NCBI GenBank assembly: GCA_035550055.1
Contig: DASZRO010000083.1
Coordinates: forward strand, 1 to 53,093
Length of the DNA stretch: 53,093 nt
Direction: 5' to 3'
DNA from: Mycobacteriales bacterium
Lineage (GTDB): Bacteria > Actinomycetota > Actinomycetes > JAFAQI01
Each line of letters starts with the position of its first letter. Position 1 is the stretch's first letter. The translations under genes and the position numbers were made by a program. Below the pieces are notes generated by a model. The model did no database searches and had not been told where the DNA came from. It saw only the letters and a list, made by a program, of their open reading frames with translations. Positions 14,927 to 21,986 of this stretch are shown one piece after another.

Positions 14927-17154
14927 CCCTGCTGCCCTGCCAGATCGTCGAGCTCCGCATCTACGACCGCGACGGCACGACGCTGCGCGGCACCTTCCGC
15001 GGCGCCGACGACACCGGTGTCACCGGACTGCAATGGTCTGACCTGCTCGGCACAGTCGGATCGTCGAGCCTCGCCGTGCCGCTCGTGCAGACCATCATGG
15101 CGAGCAGCCCGACCCTGCTCGACAATGCGATCGCGAAGATCGCCACCAACCTCGGCACCGACCCCGACGACCTCACGGAGATCTTCGGGTTCCTCTGCGA
15201 AGGCGGACAGTTCAGCCTCGTCGGCGACGAGGAAGACGCGGGCAAGCAACGCGGCCTGCAATGCCGCGGCCTGCTCGGTCTCTTCGATGACGCCATCATC
15301 TACCCGGAAGGCGGCTTCCGGGACGTCGCCGCCGACTCGCGCTACTTCGGCTGGATGTCCGCCGAGAACGCGCATTGGTTCGACGAAGACCAGTGGGACG
15401 GCACGATCCTCGGCACCGTCTGGAAAGACGTCACCTCCGACGCCGACCGGTACCGGCTCCCGAAGGGCTGGCCGGACCCCTACGCCAAATGGATCTGCGT
15501 CGAAGGTCGCAAACCCAAGCAGTACTTCCGGGCGAAGATCACCGTCGACGAAGCAACTCCCGTGCGCATGTACGCCTCAGCCGATGAGAACCTGCGGGTC
15601 TTCCTCGACTCGGAGCAGATCATCAAGCACAACGCGCGCGAGATGGGCTACACCGAGCTCAACCACTGGCGCGGCACCCTTTCCGCCGGCACCCACACCA
15701 TCGGGATCCACTTCCTTCGCGTTGACGACTCGTTCTGGACGTTCAACGAAGGCTGGGACACCGACTTCACCGACCGCGGCATCTTCACCTGCTTCGCCAT
15801 CGACGAGAAAGGCAACTACCACTCCCTGCTGCGCCACTCCAACGACACCCCCAACTGGCTCGGTGTCGGGATCGGATGGGACAGCAGGCCGCCGACGTGG
15901 CGCGCCGCTGGCATCGTCGGGATCCTGGTCGATGAGGCGATCGCCCGCGGCGTCCAGTCCATGTCGCGGATCAGCTTCGGTTTCGACGACACCGATGACA
16001 CCGCCGGCAACGCCTGGCCTGACCTGACGGAGAAGTCCTGGCCGGTCGGCACCAAATACACGCAGGTGCTGACCGACCTCGGCGACGACGTCGACTGGGA
16101 CCTCCTCCCGGATCTCACCCTCAACGCCTACAAGTCCCAAGGAAGCGAGAAAAGCGGCACGGTCGCGCTTCAGACCGGCGTGAACATCCTCGAGCTCACC
16201 GACACAGTCACCCCACCCAGCGCCACCACGATGCTCGCGCTTTCCGCCGAGAGATGGGTCGAAGTAGGGGACAAGGCCTCAGAGTCGGTCAACGATCGAC
16301 GCGAAGGGTTCCTGCAGACCGGCGGATCAACCTCACGCCAGGAAGCGCGCCACCGAGCGCTCGTCGCCCTCGAAGGCACCGCAACCGAACAGCACGACTA
16401 TTCCTGCCAGTTCGTCGCGGTCACCGGCTGCGTGCCCTACCAAGACTTCGGGAAAGGCGACTGGATCACCTGCCCGGACAAGACCGACACCCCCGTGTCA
16501 ATGCGGGTCCTGTCGATCTCCGGCGAGACACCCGACGACGGGCCCATCCGCTGGACAGTCGAGCTACGCCCCAACGGCCTCCCGCTGACCATCACCGGCG
16601 GCGGAGGTGGCGACGGCGACACGGGCCCTCCTGTACCGATCGGCGGCATGGTCAGCGAAGGAGACCTGATGGTCGCGGCCGGCTGGACCGGCGGCGATGA
16701 CCCGACCTCCTCACTCGGCCTCGAGTTCCAGAAAGCGGATGGCACCTGGGAGACCGTCGCCAGCTGGAGCAGCGCAACCGCAGGCACCTCGAGCGCGGGC
16801 AACGACCAGGTCGTCAAGCTGTGGACCTACGTCATCCCGAGCGGCGGGTCCACCGCCGTACGGCTGATCGGCACCGCCGGCGCCTCAGCGGTGATCCAAC
16901 GCGCACAGACGGACACCGCTCTCAACGCTGGCCACGCAGTGAGCGCCGCCTGGGCGGAGGTGCTCGGCGGCGGCACGATCAGCGTCGGCGCGGCCGACTT
17001 CTACCTCGCCGCCGCGTGGGACCTCGGCACCGACGACAGCGACGTCAGCCTCGGACCGCCCGCCATGTTCCTCGTCGGATGCGACGACAGCGAAACCGCG
17101 TCGTACGGCGCCACGCATTACGTGAGCGGTCTGCTCGTCGGGCTGAACACATGA
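14923..17154 (+). CDS. Large tail-tip protein with a PA14-like middle part
   Basis: 743 residues. Follows the distal tail-like gene, the position of tail-associated tip or baseplate proteins. Residues about 200-270 (FRAKITVDEATPVRMYASAD, RVFLDSEQII, LSAGTHTIGIHFLRVDD) resemble a PA14-like carbohydrate-binding sandwich. A Gly-rich hinge (GGGGGDGD) near residue 565 divides it from a C-terminal beta-rich domain (about 580-743) that may be the receptor-contacting or exposed part. The PA14 call is based on pattern and should be tested by structure prediction. Confidence 0.65.
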   Translation: MTLLPCQIVELRIYDRDGTTLRGTFRGADDTGVTGLQWSDLLGTVGSSSLAVPLVQTIMASSPTLLDNAIAKIATNLGTDPDDLTEIFGFLCEGGQFSLVGDEEDAGKQRGLQCRGLLGLFDDAIIYPEGGFRDVAADSRYFGWMSAENAHWFDEDQWDGTILGTVWKDVTSDADRYRLPKGWPDPYAKWICVEGRKPKQYFRAKITVDEATPVRMYASADENLRVFLDSEQIIKHNAREMGYTELNHWRGTLSAGTHTIGIHFLRVDDSFWTFNEGWDTDFTDRGIFTCFAIDEKGNYHSLLRHSNDTPNWLGVGIGWDSRPPTWRAAGIVGILVDEAIARGVQSMSRISFGFDDTDDTAGNAWPDLTEKSWPVGTKYTQVLTDLGDDVDWDLLPDLTLNAYKSQGSEKSGTVALQTGVNILELTDTVTPPSATTMLALSAERWVEVGDKASESVNDRREGFLQTGGSTSRQEARHRALVALEGTATEQHDYSCQFVAVTGCVPYQDFGKGDWITCPDKTDTPVSMRVLSISGETPDDGPIRWTVELRPNGLPLTITGGGGGDGDTGPPVPIGGMVSEGDLMVAAGWTGGDDPTSSLGLEFQKADGTWETVASWSSATAGTSSAGNDQVVKLWTYVIPSGGSTAVRLIGTAGASAVIQRAQTDTALNAGHAVSAAWAEVLGGGTISVGAADFYLAAAWDLGTDDSDVSLGPPAMFLVGCDDSETASYGATHYVSGLLVGLNT

Positions 17155-17579
17155 CCCGGCCGCGCCCGACCTTCACCCAACGGGTCATCACAGCGCTCGC
17201 CTCGATGATCCCGGGCACAGTCGGCGGGAAGGTCAGCAACGCCTCACCGCTGGCGTACGGCGAATCGACCGTCGAAGCGCTCAGCATCGGCTCGACCGCC
17301 ACCACAGTCGCTGCCACCACAGAGGCGCAGTGGTACCTCGACCGGTTCAGCCTCGCCGCGGACGGCGCGCAGACCCTCGATCTCACCCACGCGCCGGTCG
17401 ATGAGTCGTGGAACGTCTACCTCAACGGCGTCGAGCAGGACGAGGCGAACGACTACACCGTCGACGTTGACGCCGCGACCATCTCGCTTGAGACAGCGAT
17501 GAAGCCACTCACCGGCGACGTCGTCGACGTCCGCTACAGCTACACCGACAAGATCCCCAACGACACCGAGACGGGGTGA
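17151..17579 (+). CDS. Minor tail protein
   Basis: 142 residues from ATG 17151, overlapping the previous gene by four bases. The N-terminus is basic and the C-terminal half has WNVYLNGVEQDEANDYTVD..AATISLETAMKPLTGDVVDVRY, a pattern I know from phage tail fibre/tip proteins (short beta sandwich near the tail end). It ends three bases before the next ATG. Confidence 0.6.
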   Translation: MTRPRPTFTQRVITALASMIPGTVGGKVSNASPLAYGESTVEALSIGSTATTVAATTEAQWYLDRFSLAADGAQTLDLTHAPVDESWNVYLNGVEQDEANDYTVDVDAATISLETAMKPLTGDVVDVRYSYTDKIPNDTETG

Positions 17580-17582
17580 GCG

Positions 17583-18320
17583 ATGCGCCCCCGCCTCTCC
17601 CAGCTCGCCCAGACCGGCGCCACCGACAAGCAGGCCGCCGTCTGGGACAACGCTTCCGGACTGTGGCTTCCGAAATCGGTCGTCAACAGCCTCAACGGGC
17701 TCACCGGCGACCAGAAGGCCTACACCACCGTCGACGACGAAGGAACCGCGCTCACCCAACGACCAACGATCAACTTCGTCGGCGCCGGCGTCACCGCGAC
17801 CGACGACGCCGCCAACAACAAGACCATCGTCACCATCCCCGGAGGCGGCGGCGGATCCAGCGCCACCCTCGCCGCCCCGCTCATCGGCGACAGGTGCGTC
17901 GCCGCGGCCACGACCATCACGCTGAGCTCCCAGCTCTACGCCAAGTGGATCCTCGTCCCGTTCGCCGTCACCATCAGCAAGGCGCGCGTCTACTTCGCGG
18001 CCGCGGCCGGGCACGTCACCGCCTCCCTCTACGACAACACGGGCGCGCAGATCGCCACATCAGGCAGCGTCGCCGTCACCGGCACCCCTGCCAACGTGGA
18101 CCTCACCCTTACCGGCTCGCTCTCACTTGCCGCCGGCTGCTACATCCTCGCCTTCGGGCTCGACACGACCGCGAAGGCCGGCTGCTCAATGGCGCGCTCC
18201 GCAGACGCCGGCCTCGGCGGTGTCCTGGTGAGCAACACCTACCCGCCGCCGAACCCCATCGGATCGCTGACGATGAACGAGCAGACCTCCGGCCTGTTCC
18301 CCGCCGTGATGCTCTGGTAG
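17583..18320 (+). CDS. Tail fibre-like protein
   Basis: 245 residues. The first 40 residues (LSQLAQTGATDKQAAVWDN..GLWLPKSV) and the repeat-like NFVGAGVTATDD..NNKTIVTIPGGGGG are typical of the shaft segment in actinophage tail fibres. A glycine hinge near residue 90 leads to a beta-rich C-terminal domain (about 100-245) with aromatic patches, likely a receptor-binding head. Last structural gene before lysis. Confidence 0.65.
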   Translation: MRPRLSQLAQTGATDKQAAVWDNASGLWLPKSVVNSLNGLTGDQKAYTTVDDEGTALTQRPTINFVGAGVTATDDAANNKTIVTIPGGGGGSSATLAAPLIGDRCVAAATTITLSSQLYAKWILVPFAVTISKARVYFAAAAGHVTASLYDNTGAQIATSGSVAVTGTPANVDLTLTGSLSLAAGCYILAFGLDTTAKAGCSMARSADAGLGGVLVSNTYPPPNPIGSLTMNEQTSGLFPAVMLW

Positions 18321-18327
18321 CCGGCGA

Positions 18328-18768
18328 ATGCACCCCTTCGACGTCGTCGCCTGCTGCGTCACCGCCCTAACCGGCATGACCGCCGCATGGGAAGCATGGC
18401 TGTCGCCACGCGCCGCACGCCGCCGGCGCGACCAAGAGCAACACAGACAGTTCCTGGCCGACTGGAACGGCAACCCGGAACGTCGAGGCGCCGCCGGCGA
18501 GCTCATCGCCCCCGCGCAGCCCGGCGTCATGGAACGCCTCGCCGCCGTCGAAATGAAACTGTCCGCCCCGATCCTCAACGGCCGCGGTGACAACCTCCTC
18601 GACACCGTCGAACGGCTCGACCAGTCACAACGCCTCCACGGCAAACGACTCTTGCGGGTCGAACGCGCAGTCAAACGGATGGACCAGCGCATCGAGGACC
18701 GATTCGCCGAACAGGTCGCCGTCATCGCCGACGTCGCGCTCGACTCACCTGCGCCGCGCCGGCGCTGA
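18328..18768 (+). CDS. Phage membrane-anchored coiled-coil protein
   Basis: 146 residues. A short hydrophobic N-terminus (about residues 4-24) could be a membrane anchor, followed by a basic RRRR stretch. Residues 85-140 are rich in Arg/Glu/Leu (LDTVERLDQSQRLHGKRLLRVERAVKRMDQRIEDR) and probably form a coiled coil. Such DUF2746-like proteins often lie before the lysis genes of actinophages; the family name is uncertain. Role unknown. Confidence 0.55.
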   Translation: MHPFDVVACCVTALTGMTAAWEAWLSPRAARRRRDQEQHRQFLADWNGNPERRGAAGELIAPAQPGVMERLAAVEMKLSAPILNGRGDNLLDTVERLDQSQRLHGKRLLRVERAVKRMDQRIEDRFAEQVAVIADVALDSPAPRRR

Positions 18769-18800
18769 CCGCTCCCCCATCGATCAAGGAGCCCACTCCG

Positions 18801-19514
18801 ATGGCCAAAAGCATCACCTCGTTCGTGACGTCCTGCCTTGCCGACGCCGGCTACGCCGAGCAGCCCCTCGGCAGCAACAACACGAAGTTCGGCGTCGAGT
18901 TCGGATGGAACAAGGTCGCCTGGTGCGCGATCTACGGCTGGTGCAAGTACAAGGCCGCCGGCGTCACCCTGCCCATCAAGTCAGCTTCATGCGTCGCGAT
19001 CTACGACTACTGCGCCGCCCACGACCTCCATTACCCGGGCCGGCGGTGCGTGATCGGCGACTCGGTGATCCGCGGCTGGCAGGGCATCGCCCGCACGGCC
19101 GCCGGCTTCGACCCGGAGCAGACCCACTTCCAAGAGGTCCTCGAGACGAAGACCGAGAACGGCGTCAAGTACCTCGGCCTGTGGGGCGGCAACCAGGGAG
19201 CCGGCTACGTCGGCCCCTCCGTCGAATGGGTCAAGGCTGACGACCCGACGATCCTCGGCGGCCTCGCCTTCCACACCCTGTTCGCCGCGGCCGCACCGAC
19301 GACGCCGCCGGTGCACGACAAGGGGGCGGACGCCAAGACGATGCCGGCCGCGAAGTCCCACCCTCACGCGCTTTCCCCGAAGGACTCAGCCGCCGTCGCG
19401 CAGCTCGCCCAGACGCTGCCCAAACGCCGCCGCCCGCTCACCGCGAAGGCGCGAACCCGGCTCAGGCTCCTGCGGTCCCAGATCACCCAGACGCTGACCG
19501 GAGCAGCGAAATGA
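18801..19514 (+). CDS. Endolysin with CHAP-type peptidase domain
   Basis: 237 residues after CAAGGAGC. The N-terminal 160 residues contain NKVAWCAIYGWCKYKAAG with Cys42 as the likely nucleophile, a GDSVI block (86-90) and His109 in QTHFQEV, which form the Cys/His order of CHAP or NlpC/P60 amidohydrolases. The C-terminal part (about 175-237) is basic and Ala-rich and may contact the cell wall, but matches no known binding module. Positioned before the putative holin. Confidence 0.75.
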   Translation: MAKSITSFVTSCLADAGYAEQPLGSNNTKFGVEFGWNKVAWCAIYGWCKYKAAGVTLPIKSASCVAIYDYCAAHDLHYPGRRCVIGDSVIRGWQGIARTAAGFDPEQTHFQEVLETKTENGVKYLGLWGGNQGAGYVGPSVEWVKADDPTILGGLAFHTLFAAAAPTTPPVHDKGADAKTMPAAKSHPHALSPKDSAAVAQLAQTLPKRRRPLTAKARTRLRLLRSQITQTLTGAAK

Positions 19515-19750
19515 TCGCCGCCCTCACCAAACTCCTCGTCCGCGAAGAACCCGTCATCGCCGTCAAGGCCGCGACCGTGCTCACCAACGTCGCATTCAAC
19601 GCCGCGACGCACTACGGTCTGCACCTCGACGCCCAGACCCAGACCTGGGTCTCCTCGAGCGCGCTCGCGGTCACCTCGGCCGCAGCCGCATGGCTGCTGC
19701 GCCACCTCGTGACACCCGCTTCGAGGAACCCGCGACGCCGGCACGCATGA
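19511..19750 (+). CDS. Putative holin
   Basis: 79 residues, ATG overlapping the endolysin stop by four bases. One clear membrane helix (about 49-66, SSALAVTSAAAAWLLRHLV) and a weaker hydrophobic first half (AVKAATVLTNVAFNA). The ending (LLRHLVTPASRNPRRR) resembles actinophage holin-like proteins with a TP motif and basic tail. A holin would form the pore that lets the endolysin reach the cell wall. Call by size, topology and place. Confidence 0.6.
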   Translation: MIAALTKLLVREEPVIAVKAATVLTNVAFNAATHYGLHLDAQTQTWVSSSALAVTSAAAAWLLRHLVTPASRNPRRRHA

Positions 19751-19929
19751 ACGGCTCCGAGCTGCGCGCCGCGATCGACGCGGAGATCACGTGCGTGCGC
19801 GAGCAGCTCGTCACCGCCGAGGACAGCGGCCTCGACGGCCTCACGCTGCGTCGATGGATCCGCTGCCTTCAGTTCCTGCGCGAACAGATCCCGGCGAAGC
19901 GCGACGACCCGGATATTCCCGCGGAATGA
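19747..19929 (+). CDS. Small phage protein, unknown function
   Basis: 60 residues; ATG 19747 overlaps the holin stop by four bases, and its end overlaps the next start. Helical, charged (ELRAAIDAEITCVREQLVTAED..TLRRWIRCLQFLREQI). May be a small helical regulator of lysis; no family recognised. Confidence 0.55.
   Translation: MNGSELRAAIDAEITCVREQLVTAEDSGLDGLTLRRWIRCLQFLREQIPAKRDDPDIPAE
19914..19927 (+). promoter_or_regulatory. 14-bp prophage motif, copy 2
   Basis: Exact second copy of TATTCCCGCGGAAT (first at 2597-2610). It overlaps the start of the DUF3263-like gene at 19926. Being inside coding sequence, the match may also be chance or constrained by the protein. Confidence 0.3.
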
Positions 19930-20207
19930 GCGACCTCAGCCGGCGCGACGTCGACCTGCTGCTCTTCGAGGCCCACACCGCCGGTATGAACAGCCAGTGG
20001 AAGGCCGACGTTGTCCGCGACCTGTTCGACCTGTCCGCGACCAGCTACGCGCAGCTCCTCCTGGCGGCCGCGCGGCACCCGCAAGCCGTCAAGCTCGCCC
20101 CGGCCGTCGTACGACGACTGAGGGCCATCACCAGCAGCCCCGGCAGGCATAGCGCCGTCATCGGCGGCCGCCGACCTCAACGGGCAAAACCAATCGCCCG
20201 GCGGTAG
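19926..20207 (+). CDS. DUF3263-like small HTH protein
   Basis: 93 residues. The chain SDLSRRDVDLLLFE..., VVRDLFDLSATSYAQLLLAAARHPQAV...APAVVRRLRAI closely follows the DUF3263 pattern known in mycobacteria and other actinobacteria (ILxFE, I.ELF.MSATRYYQVLN, RP.AL..DP.LVKRLRR), a small domain with HTH character. The C-terminus is basic, which fits nucleic-acid binding. It is the last + strand gene before a strong terminator; the role in the phage is unknown. Confidence 0.65.
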   Translation: MSDLSRRDVDLLLFEAHTAGMNSQWKADVVRDLFDLSATSYAQLLLAAARHPQAVKLAPAVVRRLRAITSSPGRHSAVIGGRRPQRAKPIARR

Positions 20208-20224
20208 CCGCCGCCACGACCATG

Positions 20225-20267
20225 CGCCCCCGTTCCGGCCTACTTCTCCGAGGCCGGAACGGGGGCG
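20225..20267. terminator. Perfect 17-bp bidirectional terminator hairpin
   Basis: CGCCCCCGTTCCGGCCT (20225-20241) pairs with 20251-20267 around a 9-base loop and is followed by TTCTTCC. It lies between convergent genes (the late operon on + and the DUF2510 gene on minus) and can end transcription from both sides. Confidence 0.85.
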
Positions 20268-20292
20268 TTCTTCCATGTTCCGGGACAGTGGC

Positions 20293-20718
20293 TCAGGTCT
20301 GCCACTTCATCCCGCAGTTGGCGCAGCGCATCACGTTCACCCATTCCTTGCGGGAGAGTCCGGTCGCGAGCATCGACACGCCAAGGGTCAGGACAGCGCC
20401 GGCTGCCTTGCCTCCGCTGATGCCCTTCTTCTGCCTGATCCGTCTCACTGACACGCGACCGGCGGTCTGGCAATGCGGGCAAACCAGCGCGGCACGCTGC
20501 GCCTTGCGAGCCTCGGCCCGACCCTTGAGCGACCGATCCACGGTCCCATTCGCGGCGGGGACGATGTCCACGGGCGCGACGGGGTTCGGCAGCGCAGGCG
20601 GCGTGACTTGTTTCGGACTGGTGTGAGAGGTCCACGCCGAACCGTCCCAATAGCGCAGCTGGGGGAAACCGTCAGGGTCGTCGTACCAGCCAGCCGGGGG
20701 TAGTGGAGGCTGCGCCAC
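20293..20718 (-). CDS. DUF2510 plus zinc-ribbon prophage protein
   Basis: 141 residues. The N-terminus PPAGWYDDPDGFPQLRYWDGSAWT is a DUF2510 domain, an actinobacterial module often found in membrane-linked proteins. Residues 79 on carry CPHC...CANCG, a zinc ribbon, with a hydrophobic Ala/Gly/Leu stretch (about 103-121, KAAGAVLTLGVSMLATGL) between the two halves. It lies alone on the minus strand between the lysis genes and the integrase, where lysogenic conversion genes often sit, so it may be expressed from the prophage. Function unknown; superinfection exclusion or host change are guesses. Confidence 0.75.
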   Translation of the reverse strand: MAQPPLPPAGWYDDPDGFPQLRYWDGSAWTSHTSPKQVTPPALPNPVAPVDIVPAANGTVDRSLKGRAEARKAQRAALVCPHCQTAGRVSVRRIRQKKGISGGKAAGAVLTLGVSMLATGLSRKEWVNVMRCANCGMKWQT

Positions 20719-20780
20719 CTTCGATCACCCGATCCTTCCGCCGCGGAACGATACGCCGCTCGCGGCCGAAAGCAACTCCG

Positions 20781-21704
20781 CTACGCCGCGCGGCTGAGCA
20801 TCGCGATCGCGTCGGTCATCTGCTCGAGCGACACCAGTGTGTAGACCTCCGTCGTCGACAGTCGCGCGTGGCGGAGTAGCTCCTGGACAACACGAAGGTT
20901 CGCGCCGCGCGCGAGCAGCTCGGTCGCGAAGGTGTGGCGGAGCCGGTGAACGCTTCCCGGCACGCCGGCGCGGCGGAACACGTCGCCGATGATGATCGAC
21001 ACCGAGTTACCGGTGACGTGATCATGGCCACTCGCCCGCGTCGACGGGAACCAGTACGCGTCGACTGGCATCCGTTCGGCGAGCTCCGCGATCACCGGGT
21101 GCAGCGGCAGGTCACACTCGACATCACCCTTGCCGCGGACCTGAATGGTCCCGGCGACCCGGTTCACCTGCCGGCCGTGGAACTTCGCGATCTCATGAGC
21201 GCGCAGCCCCTCGTAGTTCGCGAGCAGCATCATCGCTCTGGTCCGGGCGTGCATCCGCACCGAGTAGACGGCGATCTTCTCGGCCGGCGACAACGGCTTC
21301 GGTTTCGTGCGCCGCGCCTTCGGGCCTTTGATCTTGCCGGTCGGGTCATCGTCGCGGTAGCCGTTCATCACCAGCCACGCGAACCAAGCGCGCAGCTGGC
21401 CGTAGTAAGTCGCGATGCTCGAAGCCTTGATCGGCTGCCCCCAACGGGCCCGTGCGCGGACCGCGGTCAGATAGTCGAGGACATCTTCAGTTGTCGCGTG
21501 ACGCGGATCCACCCCGAGCAGCTCGGCGAACTCACGCACCCGGTTGCAGCGTTCCTGGACGGTGCGCGGTGACAGTCCCTCGGCGCCGTGCTGCCACCGC
21601 GCCCATTCCTCGATCCCCCCGTGCGATCGATCCATGATCATCACTATCGGAGCGACCGGACCGCGGTTGAGCGACACGATGCGGCCGTGGCCGAGGCCGG
21701 TCAC
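20781..21704 (-). CDS. int: Phage tyrosine integrase
   Basis: 307 residues from GTG at 21704; ATG at residue 22 or 24 is a possible later start. It joins phage and host DNA at the tRNA-Arg site and, with an excisionase, removes it. An N-terminal SAM-like DNA-binding domain (about 30-115) precedes the catalytic domain. The catalytic set is complete: R168 in EGLRAHE, K192 in GKGD, H253 and R256 in HRLRH, H279 in LLRHARLS and Y288 in TTEVYT. Its 5' end lies 36 bases from the attachment site, as usual. No excisionase gene is seen nearby. Confidence 0.95.
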   Translation of the reverse strand: MTGLGHGRIVSLNRGPVAPIVMIMDRSHGGIEEWARWQHGAEGLSPRTVQERCNRVREFAELLGVDPRHATTEDVLDYLTAVRARARWGQPIKASSIATYYGQLRAWFAWLVMNGYRDDDPTGKIKGPKARRTKPKPLSPAEKIAVYSVRMHARTRAMMLLANYEGLRAHEIAKFHGRQVNRVAGTIQVRGKGDVECDLPLHPVIAELAERMPVDAYWFPSTRASGHDHVTGNSVSIIIGDVFRRAGVPGSVHRLRHTFATELLARGANLRVVQELLRHARLSTTEVYTLVSLEQMTDAIAMLSRAA

Positions 21705-21740
21705 GCCGCGGCGAGACGCAGCCCACCGAAAGCGCCAACA

Positions 21741-21781
21741 TACGGATCAGAAGGTTGGGGGTTCGAGTCCCTCCGAGCGCG
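21741..21781 (+). other. Phage attachment site: 3' part of tRNA-Arg(ACG)
   Basis: From the anticodon loop to the discriminator base the sequence reads as tRNA: anticodon ACG (21742-21744), stem TCAGA, variable loop AGGTT, T arm GGGGG-TTCGAGT-CCCTC (21757-21773) and acceptor strand CGAGCGC with discriminator G at 21781. CCA is not encoded. Upstream of 21741 the anticodon stem and the whole 5' half are missing. This is the duplicated core left at the right phage end. The intact tRNA is expected at the other end of the prophage, left of the window. Confidence 0.88.
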
Positions 21782-21790
21782 CAAAATCCT

Positions 21791-21855
21791 ACGTCGAGCC
21801 CATCGTTCTTGGTCTTTCAAGGCCCCCTGAGTGACCAAAAAGGTTGGGCTCGACG
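21791..21855. repeat. 65-bp structured palindrome, copy A
   Basis: An outer inverted repeat of about 10 bp (CGTCGAGCCC / GGGCTCGACG) encloses an inner one (TTGGTC / GACCAA). The same element, equal in length and about 80% identical, occurs at 30878-30942. It starts ten bases after the tRNA-Arg end, on the host side of the attachment site, so it may end tRNA transcription. It does not resemble a phage sequence. Confidence 0.8.
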
Positions 21856-21986
21856 GGGCGGGGTCGTGCGGCGGTCCTGATCGGCACGGCCGTTTTCGGA
21901 CCTTGGCACAAACCGGCCGCGGAGGACCGGGCTGCACGATGGCCTGATCCGGGCGACCATCCCGGAGCTGACGGCCGGGAGAGCCC

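Larger units (their letters stand above)
1..21781. mobile_element. Integrated siphovirus-type prophage, right part
   Basis: A continuous late-gene module on the + strand (HNH, terminases, portal, protease, capsid, tail, lysis) is followed by a minus-strand tyrosine integrase and then a truncated 3' half of a tRNA-Arg(ACG) gene. This is the layout of a cos-type HK97-like temperate phage integrated in a tRNA gene. The left end, with immunity and replication genes and the intact tRNA, lies outside the window. No structural gene carries an obvious stop or deletion, so the late region looks functional apart from one frameshifted small ORF at 550-688. Confidence 0.95.

Noticed and set aside
20219-20626. 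Open frames on the + strand opposite the DUF2510 gene
   Set aside because: They lack a family pattern, while the minus strand shows a clear DUF2510 domain and a zinc ribbon.
21701-21781. Complete tRNA gene at the phage end
   Set aside because: The sequence before the anticodon loop does not pair to form an anticodon stem, D arm or acceptor 5' strand, so only the 3' part is present.
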